Of a stretch of DNA of 29,555 bases, positions 5,996 through 12,926 are shown one piece after another. A program made the position numbers and the translations under genes. Origin of the DNA: a virus. The DNA lies in IMG/VR virus record IMGVR_UViG_3300020455_000070, positions 1-29,555 of that record, one strand, 5' to 3'. Below the pieces are notes generated by a model that saw only the letters and a list, made by a program, of their open reading frames with translations, was not told the origin of the DNA and did no database searches. Numbering within the stretch: position 1 is the first letter of the stretch; each line of letters opens with the position of its first letter.

Positions 5996-6548
5996 TGTTA
6001 ATTTTATTCATTTTCAAAATATGAAACATTGAAATATAGCCGTATTTGTTGCCGCTTCCGTTTGTGGTTTTAATAAGCTTTATTTTTTCATGTTCTTTCA
6101 TTTGCCCAGGACAAAGCCAGGTTTTATTTTCACATGGAATAAAAAGCCCGGTTTTGATATGTGCAACCAGGCCGGCAGCGTTTACTTTTTGCCTTTCAAA
6201 AACAAGCTGTGAAGGCTTGCAAAAATAAAAATTATCATTAATATAAAAAATTATTATGACATTGCAGCCGCTTTGTTCTAATCTTTTATAATTCATATAG
6301 CAATTAAATTCAATTGTTATACTGTGTTTTATTTCTGCAAACCAAAGGCCATTTCTTAAAATTAAGAAGTCAGGGCTGTATCTGACAGCGGCCGCCGTTG
6401 TGCTGTTGTCTTTGTTCAAGAAGCTTTCAATTTGTTTGTTTTTTATCTGAAATTCGCGGCCCATTTTTACAAAAGGAATCTGTTTTTTATTTAGTAAATC
6501 TTTGAAGCATTGTTCTGCAATTTGGCCTTTTTTAAATCTTTTATTCAT
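5988..6548 (-). CDS. Putative PD-(D/E)XK-fold nuclease
   Basis: A 186-residue protein with the signature of restriction-endonuclease-like nucleases: Glu12 in a first helix (KKGQIAEQCFKDLLNKK), Asp60 in RYSPDFLI, and Glu72-x-Lys74 in LWFAEIKHS at the end of the following strand. Next comes a hydrophobic strand (CNVIIIFYINDNFYFC). In Holliday-junction-resolvase and VRR-NUC-like nucleases the same Asp/Glu/Lys residues bind metal. Since a RusA resolvase is already present, this could act in DNA degradation or repair, or on host DNA. The reading frame is clear; the substrate is unknown. Confidence 0.6.
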   Translation of the reverse strand: MNKRFKKGQIAEQCFKDLLNKKQIPFVKMGREFQIKNKQIESFLNKDNSTTAAAVRYSPDFLILRNGLWFAEIKHSITIEFNCYMNYKRLEQSGCNVIIIFYINDNFYFCKPSQLVFERQKVNAAGLVAHIKTGLFIPCENKTWLCPGQMKEHEKIKLIKTTNGSGNKYGYISMFHILKMNKINND

Positions 6549-6557
6549 ATTATTTTT

Positions 6558-6755
6558 TTATAAAAATCCATAACCAATACAAACAGCATTTAAAATTTTA
6601 TACTTAAATCCTGGGCTTAAATCCATTGAATACCGGTATTTATTCAGGTGCTTTTGAAGTTCTTTTTTATAGTCTTCGTTTAATTCTAAAACAGCCGGCG
6701 GCCAAAGTTGGCCGCGGTCTGTTATTTGGTAAGTAACTTTAAAAATTTTGTTCAT
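6558..6755 (-). CDS. Unknown 65-residue protein
   Basis: A small basic protein starting with a beta-like segment (FKVTYQITDRG), then a helix (NEDYKKELQKHLNKYRYSM) and a C-terminal strand. No membrane segment or motif. It lies 5 bases after the coiled-coil gene upstream (6760), in the same operon. Confidence 0.6.
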   Translation of the reverse strand: MNKIFKVTYQITDRGQLWPPAVLELNEDYKKELQKHLNKYRYSMDLSPGFKYKILNAVCIGYGFL

Positions 6756-6759
6756 GCTT

Positions 6760-6969
6760 TTACTTTTTATATTTGCCTAAAACAATTTTATACCTTTTTG
6801 AAAGTCCGTCATAATGATTCATAAGCCTGTTAAATTCAGCTTTCTTTTCCTGGGCTTGCTGCCTTTCTTCTTTTAGCTTTTTTTCAAGCTGCTGAACTTC
6901 TAATTTCAAGCCTGTATTTTCAATCTGAAGTAAAAGCTTGTCAAGCTTATGCTGTGTTTCTTTATCCAT
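6760..6969 (-). CDS. Coiled-coil protein, 69 residues
   Basis: Nearly the whole protein is one charged coiled coil (residues about 8-50, LDKLLLQIENTGLKLEVQQL then KKLKEERQQAQEKKAEFNRL), ending in a basic tail. It could oligomerise or bridge partners; nothing more specific is visible. Confidence 0.6.
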   Translation of the reverse strand: MDKETQHKLDKLLLQIENTGLKLEVQQLEKKLKEERQQAQEKKAEFNRLMNHYDGLSKRYKIVLGKYKK

Positions 6970-6981
6970 TTTTTATAATTT

Positions 6982-7155
6982 TTAAAGTTCAAAATCTTTA
7001 GGTAAAATATCATCATAAAGCCCGGCGGAAATATCGCGCCTATACTCAATAGATTTTTCTTTATATCGCTGAATTTCGCTTTCTTGTTTTTGGGCTTCTT
7101 CTAAGGCTTTCAATCTTGCCTTTTCGTCTTCTGAAATAATGCTTTTTTCTTTCAT
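6982..7155 (-). CDS. Unknown 57-residue acidic protein
   Basis: I place the start at ATG 7155-7153, after the stop of the preceding gene (7163). A longer in-frame reading to 7224 overlaps that gene and has poor composition at its N-terminus. The protein is helical and charged (EDEKARLKALEEAQKQESEI) with a short conserved-looking end (AGLYDDILPKDFEL). Function unknown. Confidence 0.55.
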   Translation of the reverse strand: MKEKSIISEDEKARLKALEEAQKQESEIQRYKEKSIEYRRDISAGLYDDILPKDFEL

Positions 7156-7162
7156 GGGTTTT

Positions 7163-7549
7163 TTATTTTGCTGGAAAGTATTTATTGATAATTCTTTTTT
7201 CTTCTTGATAGAAATTATAAGCAATTTGAACGTTTATAACTTCTATTAAATTTCTTACATCAAAACAGCGCCAATCATATTTTTCCAAATCATAGTACTT
7301 TACTATGTACCAACATTTAGAAGCGCCGCCTTTAAAATCGTAATCAAAAGAATCATATTGAGTGGTACCGAATGCTTTGCGAATTTCTCCGGATTTTTTC
7401 AGGAAGGTAAAGTTTACTTTTCCGCTTTTAAGCTTGGCTTGAATTTTTAATTTCTTCCAGGCAAATTTTAAAGCCTGTGACCAGGTTTGAAAGTTGGTTT
7501 TAATTTGGTGTGCAAAGGTAAATACTTTGCTTTGGATTGAATTTTTCAT
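7163..7549 (-). CDS. WYL_2 / SH3-like beta-barrel protein
   Basis: A 128-residue protein in two parts. Residues about 12-40 are a helical segment (FQTWSQALKFAWKKLKIQAK), seen in many Bacteroidota phage proteins. Residues about 42-110 resemble the WYL_2, Sm-like SH3 domain: KVNFTFLKKSGEIRKAFGTT, then a Tyr-Tyr-Asp-Leu-Glu turn and WRCFDVRNLIEV. The family is common in gut and aquatic Bacteroidota phages and plasmids and its role is not established. The start is preceded by two overlapping AACACAACAA leaders (7551-7569). Confidence 0.65.
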   Translation of the reverse strand: MKNSIQSKVFTFAHQIKTNFQTWSQALKFAWKKLKIQAKLKSGKVNFTFLKKSGEIRKAFGTTQYDSFDYDFKGGASKCWYIVKYYDLEKYDWRCFDVRNLIEVINVQIAYNFYQEEKRIINKYFPAK

Positions 7550-7576
7550 TTTGTTGTGTTTGTTGTGTTAAAAATT

Positions 7577-7592
7577 GGGGCTTTTACACCCC
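7577..7592 (-). terminator. Weak hairpin after the 125-residue gene
   Basis: In the minus direction GGGG-N8-CCCC is followed by AATTTTT. The short stem suggests partial termination between the gene ending at 7600 and the one starting at 7549. Confidence 0.4.
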
Positions 7593-7599
7593 TTGTTTA

Positions 7600-7977
7600 T
7601 TATTTAGTTATGATTAAAGGAAAGTTTTTATTAAGTTTAATTCTTCCTTTCTTTACATTATTAAATAAAATCATAAAATTATTATATTCTTTATGGTTAG
7701 GTGTGTATTTAGATACATTAGGATATAATTTTTTGAAATCATTTAAAGCATTTTCAAAAGGTTTCATAAAAATAATTCTTTCTTGTCTTCTTTCTTCTTT
7801 GGCTTTGTTTACTTTTGAAGTGAATTCTTTTTGTGTTAAATCCCAATTTTTTTTAACGCATGAACTCCCCAGGTTTAAAATTTCGCCCTGTTCAGTTTCT
7901 ACAACAAAAACACCTTTTAAGCCTGTTTTTCCACAATCACAAGTGTTTTTTGAATCTGTATATCCTAAAATTTTCAT
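7600..7977 (-). CDS. Small Cys-motif protein, possible metal binder
   Basis: A 125-residue protein with a Cys-rich N-terminus: Cys13 and Cys15 in TCDCGKTGLKG and Cys40 in LNLGSSCVKK, separated by a beta-hairpin-like stretch. This resembles small phage zinc-ribbon modules with one cysteine pair and a later partial pair, but a fourth ligand is not obvious. The rest is basic and helical. It is the first gene of its transcript, behind the promoter at 8018-8049 and the AACACAACAA leader (7991-8000), so it is probably an early protein. Function unknown. Confidence 0.65.
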   Translation of the reverse strand: MKILGYTDSKNTCDCGKTGLKGVFVVETEQGEILNLGSSCVKKNWDLTQKEFTSKVNKAKEERRQERIIFMKPFENALNDFKKLYPNVSKYTPNHKEYNNFMILFNNVKKGRIKLNKNFPLIITK

Positions 7978-8017
7978 AATGTTATTTTTTTTGTTGTGTT
8001 AATAACCAAGTACAATG

Positions 8018-8049
8018 TAAATATATAACCTTTGTTCCAAAAAAACAAA
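8018..8049 (-). promoter_or_regulatory. Early promoter
   Basis: On the minus strand TTTG (8049-8046) is followed after 20 bases by TATATTTA (8025-8018), one mismatch from TAnnTTTG. The upstream flank TACAAAGTTTG is shared with the promoter at 10876-10907, as is the T-run after TTTG, indicating a repeated promoter module. Confidence 0.6.
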
Positions 8050-8094
8050 CTTTGTACAAGTTTTTTTTCATTTTCAAGCAAAAAAAGTGCTAAA

Positions 8095-8121
8095 AGTGCC
8101 AAAATAATGCTTTCAGGCACT
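8095..8121 (-). terminator. Probable terminator of the recombination operon
   Basis: In the minus direction AGTGCC-N15-GGCACT is followed by TTTAGCACTTTTTTT. The 6-bp stem with a T-rich tail, 31 bases after the RusA stop, fits a terminator just before the next promoter. Confidence 0.5.
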
Positions 8122-8151
8122 AAAAAAAGACAAAAAAAACAGATTTTTTTT

Positions 8152-8595
8152 TCAAATTCCTTTTAAATGTATAATAATACAGCCCTTTTGTCCGTAAACC
8201 TTTGAAATATTATCTTCTTTACATATTAAGCAGTCATCTTTGAAAACAAGGCCTTGCATAGAATCAAGAAGCAATTTTTTTAAATTGTCTGATAAGTCCG
8301 GCCTGGTTGTTTTTTCTATTGTTCCGCCCTGGGCAAATAAAGCCAGGTTTTTTTTGATTTTGAAATGCTTTGCCAAAGGCTGAAAAACAAATTGAAGCTT
8401 CTCAATATAAACTTTTTTTGTAAACATCTGAAAACCCGGCGGAAGCTGTGCTTTAATTTGATATTTATATTTTAATTCAATTAGTTTGTATTTCGCCGGC
8501 TGATAAAATACTTTTTTACCTTTCCAGCTTCGGCCCTGTTTTACTGATTGCTTTGAAATTGGCTGGCCTTCAATAATTAATTTTAAACTTTTCAT
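8152..8595 (-). CDS. RusA-family Holliday junction resolvase
   Basis: A 147-residue member of the RusA family, which cuts four-way DNA junctions as a dimer. Visible signatures are the N-terminal PISKQS, then RPDLSDNLKKLLLDSMQGLV with Asp100 and Asp103, and FKDD with Asp120/Asp121, the acidic residues that hold the catalytic metal, followed by a C-terminal beta segment. Length is normal for the family. The start overlaps the exonuclease stop by four bases (8592-8595). With the exonuclease and annealing protein it forms a complete phage recombination set, useful for resolving branched DNA before packaging. Confidence 0.85.
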   Translation of the reverse strand: MKSLKLIIEGQPISKQSVKQGRSWKGKKVFYQPAKYKLIELKYKYQIKAQLPPGFQMFTKKVYIEKLQFVFQPLAKHFKIKKNLALFAQGGTIEKTTRPDLSDNLKKLLLDSMQGLVFKDDCLICKEDNISKVYGQKGCIIIHLKGI

Positions 8596-9491
8596 AATAG
8601 TTTTAAAATTTCTTTTGTTTGCTCATCTCTAAGTTTAGCCGCTAATGGAATAATATTTTTAAATTTAGCCTGTATTTCTTCATCTTTTTCAATTCTTACA
8701 ATATGCAAAGAAAGCTTTGAATAAGGGCCGGCCATTAAATCCGGGTGGAAGCTTACAAAGTCGCACCAATTGCGGCCAGTGCAAAAAATTTGGTGCTGGC
8801 ATTGAAACCAATATTGAACAGAACGCCGCCGCAAATCTTCAGCCGTTTTAATATGTAAAATATTTTTTAAATGGTTTACCTGGTTAGGACATTTAAATTC
8901 AGCCAGGCCGTCTTCATTTACTAATAAATCCGGGCTGCTTCCGGTATCGTTTCCAAATTCAACAAAGCCAACATCTAAACCATTAAAGCCGGTATATTTA
9001 ATATATTCTTCTTTTGCCCTGTGTTCATTATCAAGGCCCCACTGCATAGAATCGTTCGAAAGTTTAAAATCTGAAAAAGAAAAAAGAAATTCAGCCGCCT
9101 TTTCTAAAATATGATTTTTTGCGCCCTGGCTGAAGCAGTGTACATTTTTTAAGGCGCTGCAAAATTCAAAAATTTTTTGTGTGTTTTCTGTAGAAATGCC
9201 GGCTTTTATTTCTTGTTTTAGCTTCATAAGGTCACAGCCTAAAATATTAAATTGTTTGGCCGCAAAATTTACTTCTGAACATGTGGCCGCTGTGTCTTCA
9301 GAAAGCCAGGCGCCCCGGTTTACTTCTTTAAGGGCTGCCGCCGTTCTTGCTGCTTTTGTTGCCTGTGTGAATAGCTTAAAAATTTCACTGCTGGTAAATT
9401 TGCCAACCCGAATTTCAAACCATGCCGGCGTTCGTTGCTCTATGTTAAAATGTAGAATTCTTTCTTTTGTTTTTTCTGTTAGTGTTTTCAT
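8592..9491 (-). CDS. YqaJ / lambda-exonuclease-type recombination nuclease
   Basis: A 299-residue nuclease of the PD-(D/E)XK family. Residues 15-40 hold the usual entry motif (QRTPAWFEIRVGKFTSSEI). Catalytic residues are Glu156 (WGLDNEH), Asp188 (GSSPDLL) and Glu198-x-Lys200 (LAEFKCP), followed by YWFQCQHQIFCTG, the characteristic Gln-rich helix. Such enzymes resect one strand so that the partner can anneal single strands. Between the entry motif and Glu156 there are about 110 residues, more than I expect for the family, suggesting an inserted helical subdomain (about 45-145). It overlaps both neighbours by four bases. Confidence 0.88.
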   Translation of the reverse strand: MKTLTEKTKERILHFNIEQRTPAWFEIRVGKFTSSEIFKLFTQATKAARTAAALKEVNRGAWLSEDTAATCSEVNFAAKQFNILGCDLMKLKQEIKAGISTENTQKIFEFCSALKNVHCFSQGAKNHILEKAAEFLFSFSDFKLSNDSMQWGLDNEHRAKEEYIKYTGFNGLDVGFVEFGNDTGSSPDLLVNEDGLAEFKCPNQVNHLKNILHIKTAEDLRRRSVQYWFQCQHQIFCTGRNWCDFVSFHPDLMAGPYSKLSLHIVRIEKDEEIQAKFKNIIPLAAKLRDEQTKEILKLL

Positions 9492-10123
9492 TTTTCGGCT
9501 TTTTGCAATGTGCTTAAATTGGTTTTATATATTTCAATAAGTTCTTTGTCTGTGTGCCAGGTTTTTTTTGTTGCCCAAATCTTAATAATTGCCGCCGCTG
9601 TTGCTGCCTGTTTCAGTACCTTTTCAGCTGCCTTTCTTTCTGCCTGGCTTAAAATTGTATCTGTTGCATAATCAGCTATCTTTTCGTATCCTTCAACTTC
9701 AAAGCGGCCTTCATAAACATCTGAAGAAAAGCCCAGCTTTGAAAGTGCTTTACTTATTGTGTTAGTTTCTACTTTTTTAAAGGCTTCTGTATCTACAATA
9801 TATTTGCCGCCGGCCGACAAATAACAAAGTTTTATTGAATTGCTTATTTCAAAGCTGCCGCCAGGATAGAAAAATACTGCTTCAAATATAATCAATTTTA
9901 TACTATTTTCAAGGTCTAAAATTTCCCGGCGGCAATCCATTAAACCCCAACTTTGCCCATAATAGCCAAAAATTTCAGTAGCTTGTTTAAGCTGCTTTTG
10001 TGGGTTTATAGCTGAAATTTTCCGGCCTGAAATGTTAGCCGTTTTTAGCCAGGCCGGGTCTGTTACTTCTACCCTTTGCCAAAGCTTTAAATTACATTCT
10101 GTTTTTTTTGTTGTGTCTTTCAT
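9488..10123 (-). CDS. Putative single-strand annealing recombinase (Rad52/ERF/Sak-like)
   Basis: A 211-residue protein coupled directly to the exonuclease (four-base overlap), the usual place for its annealing partner. The core has the pattern of phage annealing proteins: NPQKQLKQATEIFGYYGQSW, then beta strands (LIIFEAVFFYPGGSFEISNS), then VETNTISKALSKLGFSSDVY, like the helix-plus-GF element that follows the sheet in Rad52-like proteins. The last 60 residues are helical and less conserved. Its expected job is to anneal complementary single strands made by the exonuclease. Family assignment is inferred from pattern and context, not a firm match. Confidence 0.6.
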   Translation of the reverse strand: MKDTTKKTECNLKLWQRVEVTDPAWLKTANISGRKISAINPQKQLKQATEIFGYYGQSWGLMDCRREILDLENSIKLIIFEAVFFYPGGSFEISNSIKLCYLSAGGKYIVDTEAFKKVETNTISKALSKLGFSSDVYEGRFEVEGYEKIADYATDTILSQAERKAAEKVLKQAATAAAIIKIWATKKTWHTDKELIEIYKTNLSTLQKAEK

Positions 10124-10554
10124 TTTATTATATATATTTCATTATTAAAAACAATGTTAAACTTTTGACCGGTAAGGTCAAAATATTTTTTTAAATCTTT
10201 TATTTTTATGTTTTCACTTTTTAAAACCTGTTTAAAAGTTCCGTATTTAAAGCCAAGCTTTCCGGCCGCTTCTTTCTTGTTTATTCCTGTGCTTAAATAA
10301 GCCAATTTTGAAAACGTCAAAGCCTGGAATTCTTCTAAAATAAAATCTTTATACTTTACAGAAAAAGGAATTTCAAGCCCTTTAAAAATTCTTTTAATTG
10401 CGCCTAATGTTTTAAAGCCGGTTTTTATATTATATGTTAATTGGCTTTTTGAAATGCCGGCTTTTTCTGCAATTTGCCGCTGGTTTAATCCTGTGTAAAA
10501 TTGCATTAAAATAAAAAGCTGGTTCAATGTTATTTTTTGCTGTATCATTTCCAT
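10120..10554 (-). CDS. Tandem helix-turn-helix protein
   Basis: A 144-residue protein that seems to contain two helix-turn-helix units. The first is at about 18-45 (LNQRQIAEKAGISKSQLTYN), the second at about 85-115 (INKKEAAGKLGFKYGTFKQV); both are followed by a similar helix and hydrophobic end (KRIFKGLEIPFSVKYKDFIL; KKYFDLTGQKFNIVFNNEIY), suggesting internal duplication. It is the second gene of the early operon and overlaps both neighbours, so it may be an early transcriptional regulator. A second ATG three codons in (10548) is an alternative start. Confidence 0.6.
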   Translation of the reverse strand: MEMIQQKITLNQLFILMQFYTGLNQRQIAEKAGISKSQLTYNIKTGFKTLGAIKRIFKGLEIPFSVKYKDFILEEFQALTFSKLAYLSTGINKKEAAGKLGFKYGTFKQVLKSENIKIKDLKKYFDLTGQKFNIVFNNEIYIIK

Positions 10555-10844
10555 AATGTATTAAATTTTGAATTCAAAAAATCTTTGTAATGTTGCAACA
10601 TTTCAAGAAGTGTAAAACTTCCAGCATGTTGCAATAAAACATAAAAATAATTTGAAGAATAGATTGAATCTACTTTGTGAGATAGGTAATTTTGAAAGTC
10701 TGACAAGTCAAAAAATACAGGCTGTAATTCTTTGCCATTTTCGTCTTCTAATAAAAAAGCCGCGTTTTCTTTTTGGCCTTCTATGTGCTGCAATAATTTA
10801 ACGCCGTATGCATAAACTTCTAATTTTTCGCTTTTTTTAGTCAT
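10545..10844 (-). CDS. Unknown 99-residue protein, first gene of the recombination operon
   Basis: A mixed alpha/beta protein with several aromatic residues (DSIYSSNYFYVLLQHAGSFT) and no membrane segment or motif. It follows the best early promoter (10876-10907) and an AACACAACAA leader (10855-10864), making it one of the first phage proteins expected after infection. It overlaps the HTH gene by 10 bases. Function unknown. Confidence 0.65.
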   Translation of the reverse strand: MTKKSEKLEVYAYGVKLLQHIEGQKENAAFLLEDENGKELQPVFFDLSDFQNYLSHKVDSIYSSNYFYVLLQHAGSFTLLEMLQHYKDFLNSKFNTLWK

Positions 10845-10875
10845 TTTTATTTATTTGTTGTGTTTAATAATAAAT

Positions 10876-10907
10876 CAAAAATATAGTTTTTGTTTTAAAA
10901 AAACAAA
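10876..10907 (-). promoter_or_regulatory. Early promoter, best match of the family
   Basis: On the minus strand TTTG (10907-10904), 20 bases, then TATTTTTG (10883-10876), an exact fit to TAnnTTTG. It sits right after the late terminator and drives the recombination genes. Confidence 0.7.
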
Positions 10908-10936
10908 CTTTGTAAAAGTTTTATTATAAATAAAAG

Positions 10937-10965
10937 AAAAAAAAGGCCGCCTAATTTAGACAGCC
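10937..10965 (-). terminator. Late-operon terminator
   Basis: In the minus direction GGCTGTCT-N5-AGGCGGCC pairs over 8 positions (two G-U pairs in RNA) and is followed by eight T. It lies 28 bases after the last late gene and just before the early promoter, so it closes the late operon. Confidence 0.75.
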
Positions 10966-10992
10966 CCCACAAAAAAAACAAAATGAATTTTA

Positions 10993-11106
10993 TTATTTTG
11001 ATGTTTTAAGGCGTTTTTTTAGCCGTTCGCATCTTTCGCGCTGCTTTAAAATAAAGTATTTTATTTCTTCAGCGGCTTTTGTTGCCGCTTCCTGGCTTAC
11101 AGTCAT
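10993..11106 (-). CDS. 37-residue basic protein after the holin-like gene
   Basis: A short gene: ATG at 11106-11104, TAA at 10995-10993. It begins one base after the stop of the holin-like gene and is followed by the late terminator, so it is the last gene of the late operon. The product (MTVSQEAATKAAEEIKYFIL, then a Lys/Arg-rich helix) is amphipathic and strongly basic. It may be a lysis accessory, but that is positional inference. Confidence 0.5.
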   Translation of the reverse strand: MTVSQEAATKAAEEIKYFILKQRERCERLKKRLKTSK

Positions 11107-11107
11107 T

Positions 11108-11374
11108 TTAATTAAATTTTGAATTTATAAGAATGCTTATATTTTCAACAGTGCTAGTAATTTGTTGTAAAGCTTCAAGGGTTTCGGCGTCGCGTTCTCT
11201 TATATATAAATTTAAAATTTTTAATTCTTCAGCATGTGCTTTTTTGGCTTCTTTTAATTCTTCTTTGTGTTCTTTTTGGTCATGGTTTGCTTTGTTCCAT
11301 AATGAAAAAAGAGAAATTGAAAGCACTATAATTACCGGCGTTTGTTCAAGTAGTTTCAACAATAATTCATTCAT
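11108..11374 (-). CDS. Holin-like single-span membrane protein
   Basis: An 88-residue protein with one N-terminal membrane segment (about residues 12-26, TPVIIVLSISLFSLW) followed by a long charged coiled coil. This matches the layout of BhlA/XhlA-like phage holins and accessory lysis proteins. It lies at the end of the late operon, but about 9 kb upstream of the glucosaminidase in transcription order, so the lysis genes are split. A tail- or membrane-linked function other than holin cannot be excluded. Confidence 0.5.
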   Translation of the reverse strand: MNELLLKLLEQTPVIIVLSISLFSLWNKANHDQKEHKEELKEAKKAHAEELKILNLYIRERDAETLEALQQITSTVENISILINSKFN

Positions 11375-11402
11375 TTTTTAGCGTGTGTTTTATGTGCTTT
11401 TT

Positions 11403-11993
11403 TTATGCATGATTTAATAAAAAAGAAGCGAATTTTGAATAATAGCTTGTACTAAAAGTCCAAAAAGCGGCCGTTGAATCAAAGGTTGAAGGAAGTTCTG
11501 AAACGTAAGTATAAGAAGCTTTAACCATGCCCATAAAACGAGCGCCTGTAGAATCTAAGCCGGCCGGCGTGTCTAAAAATTGTGTTGTATAAGAAGAATG
11601 ATTTCCTACGCTTGCAGTATCTGCAATTAATACATTTAAATAAATACCTGGTAAAAGTGTTGTGTCTGTAATTGTAACAGTTTGCAAACCTGTTGCCGCT
11701 GTATTCCAGGTGTTAATATTTGTATTTTCTACTCTTTCCCAAAGTGCAGTACTTGTATTATATTTATAAATTGCTGTAGTAAGGTTTCCGCTTCCGGCTG
11801 TGCCTTTTTCTATTGTGCAGCCGTTTATTATTAGTTTTGAATCTAAACTATAAGGAACGGCCCAAAGCTTATCTGTTTGAGTGTAACCGCTTGCACTTGT
11901 ATAATTTCCAACAGTTGGATTTATTAATGTTTCGTTTAAATATTTATGATGTGCCGGCGGCGCGCCGCCGCCTGTTTCTATAATAAAGCCCAT
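11403..11993 (-). CDS. Beta-rich virion protein, possible receptor-binding or appendage protein
   Basis: A 196-residue protein rich in Thr, Ser, Asn and Tyr with repeated short strands (SKLIINGCTIEKGTAGSGNL; GLQTVTITDTTLLPGIYLNV), very few charged residues and a Gly-rich start (METGGG-like, GFIIETGGGAPPAHH). The composition suits a beta-sandwich exposed on the virion, such as a tail fibre or decoration domain. It is the last large gene of the structural block, where host-range proteins are often found. No catalytic motif; the receptor role is a guess. Confidence 0.5.
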   Translation of the reverse strand: MGFIIETGGGAPPAHHKYLNETLINPTVGNYTSASGYTQTDKLWAVPYSLDSKLIINGCTIEKGTAGSGNLTTAIYKYNTSTALWERVENTNINTWNTAATGLQTVTITDTTLLPGIYLNVLIADTASVGNHSSYTTQFLDTPAGLDSTGARFMGMVKASYTYVSELPSTFDSTAAFWTFSTSYYSKFASFLLNHA

Positions 11994-11995
11994 TT

Positions 11996-12397
11996 TTAAA
12001 ACTGGTTTAAATATTCGTTAATTAAAGAAATATATTTTTCTTTTCTTTCTTCTGTATAAATTGAATTTGTTTCAATTAATGGTAAATATTTTGCTATGCT
12101 TGTAATTGCGCCGGTTTGGGCAAAGGCCAAAATATCACGAAATTTTAAAAGTAAAGCTTCTGACTGTTCTGTATTTATTCCCTGGTTCCTATTGTCCTGA
12201 ACAAAAGTAAATATTAAAGAATTGCCAAAATATAAGTCTTTTTCAAGCCTTTCTTCAATTGTTGGCGCTGTGTAAGGTGCTATATATTCAACAGAATAAC
12301 CGGCGCCAAAAGAAGCGGCGGCCGCCAAAGCTTCAGCTTCATTTTTATACTTTTCTATTACTGACCAGGCAGCCTTTGAAATTTTATAATAATTCAT
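11996..12397 (-). CDS. Unknown 133-residue structural-block protein
   Basis: Mixed protein with an Ala-rich helix (NEAEALAAAASFGAGYSVEY), then EERLEKDLYFGNSLIFTFVQ and further helices. It sits between two beta-rich putative virion proteins with 2-base gaps on either side, so it is probably co-translated. It could be a chaperone or assembly factor for its neighbours, as small helical genes near fibres often are; there is no direct sequence support. Confidence 0.55.
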   Translation of the reverse strand: MNYYKISKAAWSVIEKYKNEAEALAAAASFGAGYSVEYIAPYTAPTIEERLEKDLYFGNSLIFTFVQDNRNQGINTEQSEALLLKFRDILAFAQTGAITSIAKYLPLIETNSIYTEERKEKYISLINEYLNQF

Positions 12398-12399
12398 TT

Positions 12400-12909
12400 T
12401 TATTTTTTAATGGTTATTAAAACTGTGCCTGTGCCGTCAAAAGTACAACTTCCGGCGGAAGAATCGCTTTCAAAATTAGCGCCTAATATTTTGCTGCCGT
12501 CCAGGTCGTATGGGTATTGAATTACATTTGCGTTAATTGTTACGTCAATTGTCCCCGAACACACAAAACTTATTTTTTCCCAGCCTGAAACCACAACGGC
12601 CGCCGGGTTTGTAAGCTGTTGCTGTGTCGGGTCATTGGCCCCGCCTTGGCCGCTGTTCAATTCGTTTGCCTGTTTTGCAAGTTCTCGAATTTGCGTTTCT
12701 AAGTCTGCAAAGCTTCCGGAAAATGAAACGCCGTTAATGCTTGTAATTGTAGTGTTACAAAGTACTGAATTATTATATTTATCTTTTATTAATAATTGGT
12801 TTAAATTGTCTTTTGTATCTACTTCGATTTTTGGCTGCAAATAAGTTTCAATAGCGCCGGTAAAAGCGGAAAGTTTTCCGTCTTGTAAAATTGTTATTGA
12901 ATCAATCAT
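12400..12909 (-). CDS. Putative virion protein, coiled coil plus beta domain
   Basis: A 169-residue protein. The first half is mixed, with a short coiled coil at about 70-90 (FADLETQIRELAKQANELNS). A Gly/Asn/Gln-rich hinge follows (about 91-105), then a C-terminal beta domain (KISFVCSGTIDVTINANVIQ; GSCTFDGTGTVLITIKK). Coiled-coil-then-beta layouts are typical of trimeric fibre or spike proteins. Located after the connector-like gene. Function inferred only from architecture. Confidence 0.5.
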   Translation of the reverse strand: MIDSITILQDGKLSAFTGAIETYLQPKIEVDTKDNLNQLLIKDKYNNSVLCNTTITSINGVSFSGSFADLETQIRELAKQANELNSGQGGANDPTQQQLTNPAAVVVSGWEKISFVCSGTIDVTINANVIQYPYDLDGSKILGANFESDSSAGSCTFDGTGTVLITIKK

Positions 12910-12926
12910 TTTTTATATTTTTTATA

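Noticed and set aside
7556-8002. Plus-strand frame of 148 codons opposite the Cys-motif gene
   Set aside because: Antisense to a well-supported gene with leader and promoter; the product is Phe/Leu-rich as expected from reverse reading of AT-rich DNA.
7987-8074. 29-codon minus-strand frame between the recombination operon and the 125-residue gene
   Set aside because: It runs through the promoter at 8018-8049 and its leader; better explained as non-coding.
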